Positions 1 to 8,796 of a DNA stretch of 64,000 nt are shown in pieces. The number at the start of each line of letters is the position of its first letter. Positions within the stretch are counted from its first letter, which is position 1. The DNA comes from Candidatus Gastranaerophilales bacterium. GTDB lineage: Bacteria; Cyanobacteriota; Vampirovibrionia; Gastranaerophilales; Gastranaerophilaceae. Under the pieces are notes generated by a model, which searched no databases, was not told where the DNA came from, and was given only the letters and a program-made list of their open reading frames with translations. The position numbers and the translations under genes are program-made. The DNA lies in the NCBI GenBank assembly GCA_944324475.1, contig CALUWK010000003.1, forward strand, positions 36,582-100,581, read 5' to 3'.

Positions 1-2125
1 GATTGTTAATAAAATTCAAAATAATGAAGATATAGTGTTTTCTGAAAAATTAGCATGCCCAAGTTGCAATATAAGTTTTGAAGAATTGACCCCCAGAATG
101 ATGAGTTTTAATAATCCTTATGGGGCTTGTCCTGTTTGTCATGGGATAGGCGCACATTATGAAATAAGTCCTGATTTGGTTGTGCCTGACAGTGAAAAAT
201 CATTAAAACAAGGCGCGATATATCCATGGGCAAAAACCGCAAATCCGTATTATTCGGATATTTTGGAAAGTGTTTGTGAACATTACGGGATTGATTTTGA
301 AGCTCCATTTAAGTCTTTAACTCCAGCCCAAAAAGGAATAATTTTATATGGCAATGGTGATGAAAAAATTAAAATAAGATATGCTGATTTCGGTACAAAA
401 AATTATAGAACTCATGTTATGAGTTATATGGGAGTTATTCCTTATTTAACAAAAAAATATGAGTCAGATTCTGATATTATAAGAGCCGAAATTGAAAAAT
501 ATATGATTTCTAATCCTTGTAAGGCTTGTGGCGGTGGAAGATTAAACAGTTTTGCTTTAAATGTTAAATTGCAAGATAAAAATATTTTTGAATTTTGTTC
601 AATGTCTGTTGTAAAAGAATATGATTTTATTCAGGATTTATATTTAACTTTGGATGAATTCAAGTTAAAGATTGCAAAGCAAATCCTTGATGAAATAAGA
701 GCAAGGTTAAAATTTTTAATTGATGTCGGAATAGGGTATTTAACTCTTGCTCGGTCTGCAGGTACTTTATCTGGTGGAGAAGCTCAAAGGATTCGTCTTG
801 CAACTCAGATAGGTTCAGGTTTGTCAGGTGTTTTATATGTTCTTGATGAACCTTCTATTGGGCTTCATCAAAGAGACAACAGTATGTTAATTTCAACTCT
901 TATAAAGTTAAGAAATCTTGGAAATACATTGATTGTTGTTGAACATGATGAAGATACAATGAAGACTGCTGATTATATAGTTGATATTGGACCTTATGCG
1001 GGCGTTAAAGGGGGAAAAATTGTTGCAACAGGTTCAATAGATGATATTAAAAATTGTACTAAATCATTGACGGGTAAATATCTTTCAGGAGAAAGAAAAA
1101 TTCTTGTTCCAAAAAAAAGGAGAGAAGGTAATGGTGAATTTCTGGAAATTAAAAATGCCCATTTAAACAATTTAAAAAATATTGATGTAAATATTCCCTT
1201 GGGTAAAATTGTTGCAATAACAGGTGTTTCAGGTTCGGGCAAATCAACTCTTGTTGGAGATATTATCTCCGAGTATGCTCGCCATGAATTGTTAAAAAAT
1301 AAACCAAAGCCTCAAGGTGTGGATTTAATTAAAGGTTTTCAGAATATAGATAAATTGGTTATAGTTGACCAATCACCAATTGGAAGAACGCCAAGATCTA
1401 ATCCGGCAACTTATACTGAGGTTTTTACTTATATCAGAGAACTTTTTGCTCAAACTCCTGAAGCTAAAATGCGAGGCTATAAGCAGGGTAGATTCTCTTT
1501 CAATGTTAAAGGTGGAAGATGTGAAAAATGTTCAGGTGATGGACTTTTGAAGATTGAAATGAATTTTTTGTCTGATGTTTATGTTACATGTGATGTTTGT
1601 AAGGGCAAGCGTTATAATCAGGAAACCTTAGAAGTAAAATATAAAGGTAAAAATATAGCCGATGTTCTTGAAATGAGCGTTGCTGAAGCTTTGGAATTTT
1701 TTAAAAATGTTCCAAAAATTGCAAACCGTTTGCAAACATTGTATGACGTTGGTTTGGATTATATTAAGCTTGGACAAAGTGCAACGACTTTGTCGGGTGG
1801 CGAAGCTCAAAGGGTTAAATTGGCTCTTGAATTGAATAAAAGAGCCACAGGAAGAACTTTATATGTTCTTGATGAACCCTCGGTCGGACTTCATTTTTAT
1901 GATATTGATAAATTGATGAAAATGTTGCATCAGTTGGCAGATAGCGGAAATACGGTTTTAATTATTGAACATAATATGGATATAATTAAATGTGCAGATT
2001 GGATTATTGATCTTGGTCCTGAAGGCGGAGATGGTGGCGGAGAGGTTGTTTTTAAGGGAACTCCGGAACAAATTGTAAAATGTAAAAAAAGTTATACGGG
2101 TGAGTATTTGAAAAAATATTTATAG
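1..2125 (+). CDS. uvrA: UvrABC excinuclease subunit A, 5'-truncated by window edge
   Basis: UvrA is the DNA-damage sensor of nucleotide excision repair, a dimeric ATPase that loads UvrB. The reading frame is open from base 2, so the GTG at 35 is not the true start. About 230 N-terminal residues, including the first Walker A, lie upstream of the window. What remains shows CPSC/CPVC and CKACGGGRL cysteine motifs, the first ABC signature LSGGEAQRIRLA with LDEPSIGLH, the second Walker A GVSGSGKST, a CEKC...CDVC zinc module, and the second signature LSGGEAQRVKLA with LDEPSVGLH. Both ATPase halves therefore look intact. The gene ends in TAG with no obvious hairpin after it. Confidence 0.98.
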   Translation, partial: IVNKIQNNEDIVFSEKLACPSCNISFEELTPRMMSFNNPYGACPVCHGIGAHYEISPDLVVPDSEKSLKQGAIYPWAKTANPYYSDILESVCEHYGIDFEAPFKSLTPAQKGIILYGNGDEKIKIRYADFGTKNYRTHVMSYMGVIPYLTKKYESDSDIIRAEIEKYMISNPCKACGGGRLNSFALNVKLQDKNIFEFCSMSVVKEYDFIQDLYLTLDEFKLKIAKQILDEIRARLKFLIDVGIGYLTLARSAGTLSGGEAQRIRLATQIGSGLSGVLYVLDEPSIGLHQRDNSMLISTLIKLRNLGNTLIVVEHDEDTMKTADYIVDIGPYAGVKGGKIVATGSIDDIKNCTKSLTGKYLSGERKILVPKKRREGNGEFLEIKNAHLNNLKNIDVNIPLGKIVAITGVSGSGKSTLVGDIISEYARHELLKNKPKPQGVDLIKGFQNIDKLVIVDQSPIGRTPRSNPATYTEVFTYIRELFAQTPEAKMRGYKQGRFSFNVKGGRCEKCSGDGLLKIEMNFLSDVYVTCDVCKGKRYNQETLEVKYKGKNIADVLEMSVAEALEFFKNVPKIANRLQTLYDVGLDYIKLGQSATTLSGGEAQRVKLALELNKRATGRTLYVLDEPSVGLHFYDIDKLMKMLHQLADSGNTVLIIEHNMDIIKCADWIIDLGPEGGDGGGEVVFKGTPEQIVKCKKSYTGEYLKKYL

Positions 2126-2180
2126 TGTTATTTTAGTTTTTTTGTGATTTGCATTGCGCTATATAAATAATTTAAAAAAT

Positions 2181-2190
2181 AGTGTATAAT
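2181..2190 (+). promoter_or_regulatory. Candidate -10 region before the secreted NTF2-like gene
   Basis: A TG-TATAAT type -10 box (TATAAT at 2185-2190) lies 33 bases before the ATG at 2223. A TGGAGGA ribosome binding site follows at about 2212. No convincing -35 is visible. Confidence 0.4.
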
Positions 2191-2222
2191 GATTTATAAT
2201 CCGTTAGTTTTGTGGAGGAATA

Positions 2223-2684
2223 ATGAAGAAAATATTTTTTATATTCATGGTTGTGTTTATATTTTCAACATCTGTTTTTGCGGGTGAAAAGGAGGATGTT
2301 CTTGCAGTTTTTGATAGGTATGTTAAAGCTGCAAATACATATTCAACAACGCTTCCTTCTTATTATGTAGAAAATGCAAAAATTTTACGTGTAGTTAATA
2401 AAAAGCAAGGTGGCCAAAAAGTTATTGTTATACCGTTTGATAGATATTTAAATGAATTAAAAAGTCGTGCTGCTCTTGCAAAAACAGTTAGGTACACAAA
2501 TAGATATGAAAATAGAAAAGTAACAAAAGTAGATAATGACTATAAATTAACTGCAACAAGACTTCCAAGAAGTGATAAAGAGGGTTTACCCTGTTATTTT
2601 ATATTTACAAAACAAGGTGATAAATGGAAAATTAAAGAGGAAAGTTTAACAACAAACGTTCAAACATTTTTAAATGCAAAATAA
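2223..2684 (+). CDS. Secreted small protein, possibly NTF2-like fold
   Basis: A 153-aa protein with a clear N-terminal signal peptide (MKK, hydrophobic core to about residue 18, then VFA-G cleavage site), so it is probably exported. The mature part has an opening helix (DVLAVFDRYVKAANTYS), alternating strands and an ending typical of SnoaL/NTF2-like proteins (FIFTKQGDKWKIKEES). That family assignment is inferred from the pattern only and no catalytic residues can be named. A strong ribosome binding site precedes the ATG. It is a single-gene unit closed by a hairpin shared with the convergent plsY. Confidence 0.65.
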   Translation: MKKIFFIFMVVFIFSTSVFAGEKEDVLAVFDRYVKAANTYSTTLPSYYVENAKILRVVNKKQGGQKVIVIPFDRYLNELKSRAALAKTVRYTNRYENRKVTKVDNDYKLTATRLPRSDKEGLPCYFIFTKQGDKWKIKEESLTTNVQTFLNAK

Positions 2685-2705
2685 AAAGAGCTAAAAGCTC
2701 TTTTT
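2683..2705. terminator. Bidirectional rho-independent terminator
   Basis: AAAAAGAGCT and AGCTCTTTTT form a perfect 10-bp stem with a 3-nt loop. A/T runs on both sides let it serve both the upstream plus-strand gene and the convergent plsY. Confidence 0.8.
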
Positions 2706-2707
2706 AT

Positions 2708-3316
2708 TTATCTTACTTTGTTTTCTTGTTTTTTTATAAGGCGTTTTATATTTTCTCTGTGTAAATAAACTATGTAAATTGCTGCAATAGCGCAGTATAT
2801 GATATAGCAGGGTGGATTTTTAAATAAATACATCAAAATAGGAGACAAAATTAAAGCAATAATTGAACCTACTGAAACATATTTTGAAATATAGGTTATA
2901 ACTCCCCAAATTAGTGCTATTAAAAGACCGACAGCAGGGTTGAGGGCTAAAATAGTTCCAACGCCTGAAGCAACCGATTTTCCGCCTTTAAATTGCAGAA
3001 AAATTGGTTTAGAATGACCTATTATAACAAAAATAGCACAAAAAACAGCAATAATTCCTATTGTATCGTTTGTATAATTTGCTACAATTTTACCTAATAT
3101 GACAGGTAGTGCTCCTTTGATTGCATCAAGTATCATGACAATAAAAAACCATTTTTTACCCAGAACTCTCTTGACATTAGTTGCGCCTGTCGAGCCTGAA
3201 CCTATTTTTCTTATATCATCTCCGGTTTTAGCTTTTACTATAAGGTATCCGGTTGGAATTGAACCTATAAAATATGATATTATTGAAAAAATTAATATAT
3301 ATGTTGTTAAATTCAC
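2708..3316 (-). CDS. plsY: Acyl-phosphate:glycerol-3-phosphate acyltransferase PlsY
   Basis: PlsY is an integral membrane enzyme that transfers an acyl group from acyl-phosphate to glycerol-3-phosphate, the first step of phospholipid synthesis. The 202-aa length is normal. The hallmark motifs are present: SIPTGYLIVK near the N-terminus, GSGSTGATNVKRVLG (about residues 40-54), and GHSKPIFLQFKGGKSVASG. Several hydrophobic segments match the multi-pass topology. Its ATG overlaps the stop of der by 4 bases, so the two are translationally coupled. Confidence 0.96.
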   Translation of the reverse strand: MNLTTYILIFSIISYFIGSIPTGYLIVKAKTGDDIRKIGSGSTGATNVKRVLGKKWFFIVMILDAIKGALPVILGKIVANYTNDTIGIIAVFCAIFVIIGHSKPIFLQFKGGKSVASGVGTILALNPAVGLLIALIWGVITYISKYVSVGSIIALILSPILMYLFKNPPCYIIYCAIAAIYIVYLHRENIKRLIKKQENKVR

Positions 3317-4632
3317 TGTTTGTCTCCTTTTTGTCTATATGAGATAACTATGGGGACTCCTTTAAAGCCAAAGTTTTCTCTTAATTTTTTATTTATATAT
3401 CTTTTATAGTGGTCTTGAATTAAATCTTTATTGTTTATGAATATTATGAAAGTTGGCGGGTTAATTTTTGCTTGAGTTGAATAATAAATTTTTAAAAGTT
3501 TACCTTTGATTGATGTTGGCGGGTTTAAGCTAAAGGCTTCGTTTATAACTTTATTTAAAAGACCGGTTGAAATTCTTTTCTCACGTTCATTTTGAACTTC
3601 AATAGCTATTTTAAATATTTGTTCAAGTCTCTGCCCTGTTTTTGCAGAAATAAAAATTTTTCGTGCATAGTTTAGAAATGGTGCTTCTTTTTCAATTTCT
3701 TCTTCAAATTTGTGGGTTTGAACATTTTTTATTAAGTCCCATTTATTAAATGCTAAAATTAATCCACATCCTGCTTCTTCGCAAATTGAGGCAATTTTTT
3801 TATCTTGGTCTGATAAGCCTTCGAATGAATCAATTACCAAAAGTGCTACATCGCATTCTTTTATTGCTTTTATTGCTCTGTCAACTGCAAACATTTCGAC
3901 GCCATAATCTACTTTGGATTTTTTTCTTATCCCTGCTGTGTCAATAATACGAAAAATTTTATCGTCATAGACAATTTCTTCATCTATACTGTCTCTTGTT
4001 GTTCCTGAAATATTGCTTACAATAGCTCTTTCTTTTCTTAAAAGATTATTTAAAATTGAGCTTTTGCCTGCATTTGGTTTACCTATTATGGCTATTTTCA
4101 GGGGTTTATTTTCTTCTTCAATTTCTTTTTCAACTTTAATGCCTTTTGTAATTTCATCTAACAAATCTCCTACGCCACAATCACCATGCAGAGCACTTAG
4201 AGGATACATGTTATTAAAGCCTAACGCCCAAAACTCACTAGCAAGGTCGTTTTGTGCAGCAGAATCAACTTTATTTACAACCAATATGATTTCTTTTTTT
4301 GTTTGCCTTAATTTATTTGCAATGTCATAATCATAAGGATTTAAACCTGATTTAGCATCAACAACAAAAAGTATGGCATCTGCTTCATTTATTGCAAGAT
4401 TTACCTGAGTGTTGATATTTTGGACAAATTCATCATTATTACCCTCAACTATGCCGCCAGTGTCTATTAGTACAAAATTTTTATTTTGCCATTCGGCATC
4501 AATATAAATCCTGTCCCTTGTTATATTTGGTTTATCGTCAACAATTGAGAGTCTTTTGCCTGCTATTCTGTTTACTAGTGTTGATTTTCCGACATTAGGA
4601 CGTCCAACAACTGCAATAACTTTTTCTTTCAT
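3313..4632 (-). CDS. der: Ribosome-assembly GTPase Der (EngA)
   Basis: Der has two tandem GTPase domains and acts in 50S subunit maturation. Domain 1 shows GRPNVGKST, DTGG and NKVD. Domain 2 shows GKPNAGKSS, DTAG and NKWD. A C-terminal KH-like domain ends in the family-typical GVPIVISYR. The length of 439 aa is normal. There is no Shine-Dalgarno sequence: a TATAAT box lies exactly 6 nt before the ATG, which predicts a leaderless der-plsY mRNA. Confidence 0.98.
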   Translation of the reverse strand: MKEKVIAVVGRPNVGKSTLVNRIAGKRLSIVDDKPNITRDRIYIDAEWQNKNFVLIDTGGIVEGNNDEFVQNINTQVNLAINEADAILFVVDAKSGLNPYDYDIANKLRQTKKEIILVVNKVDSAAQNDLASEFWALGFNNMYPLSALHGDCGVGDLLDEITKGIKVEKEIEEENKPLKIAIIGKPNAGKSSILNNLLRKERAIVSNISGTTRDSIDEEIVYDDKIFRIIDTAGIRKKSKVDYGVEMFAVDRAIKAIKECDVALLVIDSFEGLSDQDKKIASICEEAGCGLILAFNKWDLIKNVQTHKFEEEIEKEAPFLNYARKIFISAKTGQRLEQIFKIAIEVQNEREKRISTGLLNKVINEAFSLNPPTSIKGKLLKIYYSTQAKINPPTFIIFINNKDLIQDHYKRYINKKLRENFGFKGVPIVISYRQKGDKQ

Positions 4633-4638
4633 AAAAGA

Positions 4639-4644
4639 ATTATA
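4639..4644 (-). promoter_or_regulatory. -10 box of der, leaderless arrangement
   Basis: Minus-strand TATAAT ends 6 nt before the der ATG. A possible -35 TTGCTC lies 19 bp further upstream (4664-4669). Confidence 0.6.
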
Positions 4645-4700
4645 ATATAAAATTTAATATTTTGAGCAAAAAAAATGATGTATTTGTTTTAATATAGTTG

Positions 4701-4709
4701 TGCTATACT
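4701..4709 (+). promoter_or_regulatory. Extended -10 promoter of the 60-aa orphan gene
   Basis: TGCTATACT is an extended -10 element (TGnTATACT). It lies about 40 bases before the ATG at 4750, which has its own GGAGGT ribosome binding site at 4741. Confidence 0.55.
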
Positions 4710-4749
4710 AACTATAGTAGATGTGTGCTTTTTAAGCAAGGGAGGTTAT

Positions 4750-4932
4750 ATGATTCAACCGCTTAAAGCAATCGCAGGTAAGACAATGGTTTCAAATCCC
4801 ATTGCCTTAAATCCCCAAGGAGCTTATAAAAATTCAATGAATTATTCAAGCAAAGGGGAAAAGTTAAATATCAACTGCAATGAAGTTCGTTCACTTACTC
4901 GTGACGGTTTAAAGCTTGATATTTTAGCTTAA
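4750..4932 (+). CDS. Small orphan protein, 60 aa, function unknown
   Basis: A monocistronic small gene with promoter, strong GGAGGT ribosome binding site 4 nt before the ATG, and terminator. The start at 4750 (MIQPLKAIAG) is chosen over the upstream in-frame codon at 4723 because of this site. The product is basic and hydrophilic, without signal peptide, membrane segment or cysteine motif beyond a single Cys. I do not recognise a family. The complete transcription unit makes a real gene likely. A regulatory RNA that also encodes a peptide is an alternative. Confidence 0.6.
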   Translation: MIQPLKAIAGKTMVSNPIALNPQGAYKNSMNYSSKGEKLNINCNEVRSLTRDGLKLDILA

Positions 4933-4937
4933 AATAA

Positions 4938-4964
4938 ATCGGGTTCATCTGAGCCCGATTTTTA
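4938..4964 (+). terminator. Rho-independent terminator after the 60-aa gene
   Basis: ATCGGGTTC and GAGCCCGAT pair (one G-T wobble) around an ATCT loop, followed by TTTTTA. Confidence 0.85.
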
Positions 4965-5073
4965 TATATAAAATAAATTGTCACTTTACATATAAATTAA
5001 ATTGTCAATTATTAATTGATTTTTTTATAAGTTGTAAATAAATTATTTACTTTTTGAAAAAAAGTTTTTTTGT

Positions 5074-5079
5074 TAAACT
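5074..5079 (+). promoter_or_regulatory. -10 box of tatD, leaderless arrangement
   Basis: TAAACT ends 6 nt before the tatD ATG, and no Shine-Dalgarno sequence is present. Confidence 0.45.
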
Positions 5080-5085
5080 TATATT

Positions 5086-5844
5086 ATGCTTATTGATACT
5101 CATGCACATATAAATATGTTAAAAAACCCTGATGAAGGGATAATTGAAGCAAGAAACGCTGGAGTTGGTGAAATAATCATTCCTTCTGCATCTGAGACTG
5201 ATTTTGATTATATTCTTGAACTTTGTCACAAATATGAAAAAGTTTATGCATTGCTGGGCATTCATCCTGAAGATTGTGAAAAATTTAGTGATGAAACAGC
5301 AAAAAAAATTATCAATTTTGCAAAAGATAAAAAAGTTGTAGGAATTGGTGAGATTGGTTTAGATTATCATTATACAAAAGAAAATAAGGATATTCAGAAG
5401 CATTGTTTTATAAATCAAATTGAAATAGCAAAAATGCTTAATTTGCCAATAGTGGTTCATGATAGAGATGCTCATTTCGATACTCTTGAAATATTAAAAT
5501 CTGAGAATGTAAAAAAAGTTCTTTTGCATTGTTTTTCTGGTTCGCCTGAATTTATGAAAGAGTGTGTTAGGTTGGGTTATAAAATTGCGCTTGGAGGGGT
5601 CGTTACTTTTAAAAATGCTAAAATAATTAAAGAAGTAGCAGCTGAAATTGATTTATGTGATTTAATGCTTGAAACTGATTCTCCTTATTTGGCTCCGCAT
5701 CCTTTTAGAGGTGAGGAAAATTCTCCTAAATACATTGGTTTTGTTGCAAAAGAAATTGCTAAAATTAAAAATATACCTTATGATAGTGTTGTAGTTCAAA
5801 CAACAAAAAATGCTATAGAGTTTTTCAATTTGGAGGATGAATAA
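5086..5844 (+). CDS. tatD: TatD-family metal-dependent hydrolase/DNase
   Basis: TatD-like nucleases are metal-dependent amidohydrolase-fold enzymes with 3'-5' exonuclease activity. The 252-aa protein carries the family signatures: N-terminal IDTHAHI metal ligands, GIHPE, VVGIGEIGLDYHY with the metal-bridging Glu, VVHDRDA, LLHCFSG and ETDSPYLAPHPFRGEENSP near the C-terminus. It opens a four-gene operon with a small protein, tlyA and a SEC-C protein, with junctions abutting or overlapping. No Shine-Dalgarno sequence precedes the ATG. Confidence 0.95.
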   Translation: MLIDTHAHINMLKNPDEGIIEARNAGVGEIIIPSASETDFDYILELCHKYEKVYALLGIHPEDCEKFSDETAKKIINFAKDKKVVGIGEIGLDYHYTKENKDIQKHCFINQIEIAKMLNLPIVVHDRDAHFDTLEILKSENVKKVLLHCFSGSPEFMKECVRLGYKIALGGVVTFKNAKIIKEVAAEIDLCDLMLETDSPYLAPHPFRGEENSPKYIGFVAKEIAKIKNIPYDSVVVQTTKNAIEFFNLEDE

Positions 5845-6102
5845 ATGTCTCAACAACAAATTCAAGGAACAATAAAAGTAAGAACGGCTGTTTTGGTTTT
5901 TTGCCGCGATGTAAGTAATCCTATGGTTTTGTATTTTGATAATGCTCAGAAGGTTTATGATGATTTAAAAACATTAATTAATTCAACAGAAGTGAAGATG
6001 GTTGAATTTGAACCAATAGGACCTATTAAGAAAGCTTCTTTATTGTCAAGTAATATTGTAGGAGTTGCCTTACAGGAAGAAAGGTATCTTTCTCAAGAAT
6101 AG
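5845..6102 (+). CDS. Conserved-looking small protein, function unknown (85 aa)
   Basis: The ATG follows the tatD stop directly, and a GGAGGATGA ribosome binding site lies inside the end of tatD. The soluble 85-aa product has a predicted beta-alpha-beta pattern (TVRTAVLVFCRD-type strand, a central KVYDDLKTLI helix, VKMVEFEPIGPI strand). There are no membrane segments or catalytic motifs. I do not recognise the family. Operon position between tatD and tlyA suggests housekeeping expression. Confidence 0.7.
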   Translation: MSQQQIQGTIKVRTAVLVFCRDVSNPMVLYFDNAQKVYDDLKTLINSTEVKMVEFEPIGPIKKASLLSSNIVGVALQEERYLSQE

Positions 6103-6106
6103 TAAG

Positions 6107-6889
6107 ATGGTAAAAAAAAGACTTGATTTAATACTTTTTGAACATGGTTTTTTTGAAACAAAGAGTGCTGCAAGTGCTAATATTTTGGCATACAATGTAA
6201 AAATAAATGGTGAAGTTATAACTAAGTCGGGCACAATGTTTGACGAAAGTATTTTATTTGATTCCAAAAAGCCTGCTATTATTGAAATAAATCAAATTCC
6301 TTTTGTTTCAAGAGGCGGACTAAAATTGGCTCATGCAATAAAGGAATTTAATATAAATTTAAAAGGTAGAATTTGTATTGATATGGGCGCTTCTACGGGT
6401 GGCTTTGTTGATTGTATGCTTCAAAACGGTGCGAAGTTTGTATATGCTCTTGATTGTGGCTATAATCAGCTTGCTTGGAAATTGAAAAATGATAAAAGAG
6501 TTAAATCTATTGAAAAAATTAATGTTAAAAATTGTTCTTTCAAAGATGTTTATGGGTTAGATGAATTTTCAGAAGAAAATTTGCCTACTTTTATGAGTAT
6601 GGATTTGTCATTTATTTCAATAAAAAAAGTTTTAAAAAATTGTGAAAAATTAATTTTTAAAAATTGTGAGTGTGTGCTTTTGATTAAGCCTCAATTTGAA
6701 GCAGGCAAAAATGAGGTTGATAAAGGTGGAGTGGTAAAGGATGAAAATGTTCGAAAAAAAATTATTGATGATATAAAAAAATATTGCGAAACCTTGGGTT
6801 TTTTAACTTTGGGGTTGATAGAAAGTCCTATTCAAGGGGCAAAAAGTAAAAATATTGAATATTTAATATATTTAAAAAGGGGAAAATGA
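6107..6889 (+). CDS. tlyA: TlyA-type rRNA 2'-O-methyltransferase
   Basis: TlyA proteins 2'-O-methylate rRNA and were once called hemolysin A. An N-terminal S4 RNA-binding domain (KKRLDLILFEHG ... VKINGEVITKSG, about residues 2-60) is followed by an FtsJ-type methyltransferase domain with the SAM motif DMGASTGGFVDCML (about 90) and the LIKPQFEAG segment. The ATG at 6107 gives the canonical MVKKRLDL start and 260 aa. The in-frame TTG at 6065 would add an atypical extension overlapping the previous gene. The stop overlaps the next gene. Confidence 0.93.
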   Translation: MVKKRLDLILFEHGFFETKSAASANILAYNVKINGEVITKSGTMFDESILFDSKKPAIIEINQIPFVSRGGLKLAHAIKEFNINLKGRICIDMGASTGGFVDCMLQNGAKFVYALDCGYNQLAWKLKNDKRVKSIEKINVKNCSFKDVYGLDEFSEENLPTFMSMDLSFISIKKVLKNCEKLIFKNCECVLLIKPQFEAGKNEVDKGGVVKDENVRKKIIDDIKKYCETLGFLTLGLIESPIQGAKSKNIEYLIYLKRGK

Positions 6890-8148
6890 TGGCTGGAGTT
6901 GTTGATGCGTTAAATATTATAAGTAAAACAATGGAAAATATTTTAGATTTTGTTGCAAATGATAAGTTTTTGGCAGATGATTTTCAACAGTATCTTGAGA
7001 TTAATAAAATAGAAATAGAATCTGAAAAAGAATTTAATAATGTAATTATTCAGTATGTTTTAGATATGAAAATGCAAAATGGACTGAGAGTTTTAGAATA
7101 TTACAGAAGAAATAATAAGACTTATGATGAAGTAATTGATGCTCTTTTAAATTCTTTTTGTTCTGTTTTTAAGGTTAAAAAAGTTTTGTCTAATGCGTTT
7201 GAAGTTAATTGTTTAACTTCGAATGTTGATTTAACGATAATTCCGATGGTAAAAATGAGTCATTTAAAACAAATTGGAAAATTTGATTATATCCAAGCCA
7301 GAATAATTGAGTTAAATAATGTTCAATATATTCTTGAGATTTATGATGTAATTTCGGAGTTTGATGTTTATAAAGCAGCTACGGTTGCGATAAAATATAT
7401 GCTTCAAAATCCAAAAACTGCGTATTTTAAAAATGATGAAAAGAAAAAGCAACTTGAAAGGAGTGTTGAAGATTTTGGAAAAAAATTTGATGAGTATTTC
7501 TCGTCTCAATTTATAATAACAACAAATAAAAAAGTTGATAGTTTGATTGAATTTTTTAATTCTTATCGTTTATCAGATAAAAAAGTAGATTATAGTCAAT
7601 TAATCGAAGATATAGAGCAATGCAAGTATTTTAAGGTGGATGAGTTTAATTGTGATGATGATACTTTTATGCAAAATGCAATAGGTGGATTTGCTTCACA
7701 TAAAGAAATATATGATGTGGCGCTATGGCTAGACAAAAAAAGGGGTTTGTATATAATTCCTTTTTTGAAAACATTTTTTAAGTGTTTTGAAGATGATATT
7801 GAGGGAAAAAATGAATGTGTTAGAGAATTCTTGACAAGTGATAAAATTCCTCCGAGTGTTATAAAATATGTATGTGAGAAATATGAGAAGTTTTTTGATG
7901 TTGTTAATGATGCTCTTGGTACAAAATTTGATAATCTTGAAGAACTTTTATTTAATACTAAAGCGGCTTATATTGATTCGGGCGTGTTTTCTCCTGTTAT
8001 AGTTCTTTTTAATTCTGAATTGTTTTCAACCATGCTTGGAATAGAAGAAAAGAAAACAGATGAAAATATTATAGATGTAGGAAGAAATGATTTATGTCCT
8101 TGTGGGTCAGGTTTAAAGTATAAGAAATGTTGTGGAAAAAATTTATAA
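6886..8148 (+). CDS. SEC-C motif protein, function unknown
   Basis: This 420-aa soluble protein has one recognisable element: a C-terminal SEC-C zinc motif (GRNDLCPCGSGLKYKKCCG, about residues 398-416) like that at the end of SecA. The remaining 390 residues are mainly helical and acidic/lysine-rich without known motifs. The ATG overlaps the tlyA stop (ATGATG), so a second ATG at 6889 is also possible. SEC-C motifs bind zinc and often contact SecB or the ribosome in other families. The role here is not inferable beyond that. Confidence 0.85.
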   Translation: MMAGVVDALNIISKTMENILDFVANDKFLADDFQQYLEINKIEIESEKEFNNVIIQYVLDMKMQNGLRVLEYYRRNNKTYDEVIDALLNSFCSVFKVKKVLSNAFEVNCLTSNVDLTIIPMVKMSHLKQIGKFDYIQARIIELNNVQYILEIYDVISEFDVYKAATVAIKYMLQNPKTAYFKNDEKKKQLERSVEDFGKKFDEYFSSQFIITTNKKVDSLIEFFNSYRLSDKKVDYSQLIEDIEQCKYFKVDEFNCDDDTFMQNAIGGFASHKEIYDVALWLDKKRGLYIIPFLKTFFKCFEDDIEGKNECVREFLTSDKIPPSVIKYVCEKYEKFFDVVNDALGTKFDNLEELLFNTKAAYIDSGVFSPVIVLFNSELFSTMLGIEEKKTDENIIDVGRNDLCPCGSGLKYKKCCGKNL

Positions 8149-8214
8149 AAAAAGTCTTTTAAAAAGTAAAATTTTATGATATAGGTAAGTTATATTTAAT
8201 TTAAGGAGTTTAGT

Positions 8215-8727
8215 ATGTCACAAGAAAATCAAATTGAAGAAAAAGTAGAAAAAAAATGTAAATTTACTATGCTTGCTATTTTGGTTATAGTTTCTCTTTT
8301 ACTTTCTGTTTCCTCTTTAACTTTGTCAATATTGTCTTTTAAGGGTATGGGTACACCTGCTGAGGGTGGCAAGGTTGTAATTTCGAAGCAATTTGACAAA
8401 GGAAGAAGTCTTGACAAGGCAATGGCAACGAAAAAGCCTATGATAGTATTCTTTTACACTGATTGGTGCGGATTTTGCCAAAAATTTATAAGAACTTTTG
8501 ATAAAGTAACAAAAGATAAAAAAATTAAACAAAATTTTGCAATAGCATTTGTAAATTGTGAAAATCAAGATAATCAGAAGTATGTTCAAGAATATAATGT
8601 CCATGGATTTCCTACCGTATTTGTAGTTACTGAAGATGGTAGAAGAATCCAACTTGATAACAATACTTTCTTTAATGAAGATAGTGTTGAAGTCATTAAG
8701 AATAACGCATTGGATGCTATTAAGTAG
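8215..8727 (+). CDS. Membrane-anchored thioredoxin-like protein
   Basis: A 170-aa protein with a short charged N-terminus, one transmembrane segment (about residues 18-43) and a thioredoxin-fold domain. The redox motif WCGFC (Cys85, Cys88) follows IVFFYTD, and the cis-Pro loop appears as GFPTVFVV. The fold would face the periplasm and act on thiols or disulfides of exported proteins. TAAGGAG precedes the ATG. It is a single-gene unit closed by a strong hairpin. Confidence 0.9.
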   Translation: MSQENQIEEKVEKKCKFTMLAILVIVSLLLSVSSLTLSILSFKGMGTPAEGGKVVISKQFDKGRSLDKAMATKKPMIVFFYTDWCGFCQKFIRTFDKVTKDKKIKQNFAIAFVNCENQDNQKYVQEYNVHGFPTVFVVTEDGRRIQLDNNTFFNEDSVEVIKNNALDAIK

Positions 8728-8745
8728 TTATAGAATTTATAATTT

Positions 8746-8777
8746 AAAAATGCTCCACGACATCGTGGAGCATTTTT
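8746..8777. terminator. Bidirectional rho-independent terminator
   Basis: AAAAATGCTCCACGA and its reverse complement form a long stem with A/T tails on both sides, between the convergent thioredoxin-like and aminotransferase genes. Confidence 0.9.
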
Positions 8778-8796
8778 ATTGTTTGCTTATTTTACT

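Noticed and set aside
4723..4749. Upstream start of the 60-aa gene
   Set aside because: The GGAGGT ribosome binding site fits ATG 4750. The upstream codon has none and would encode the ribosome binding site itself.
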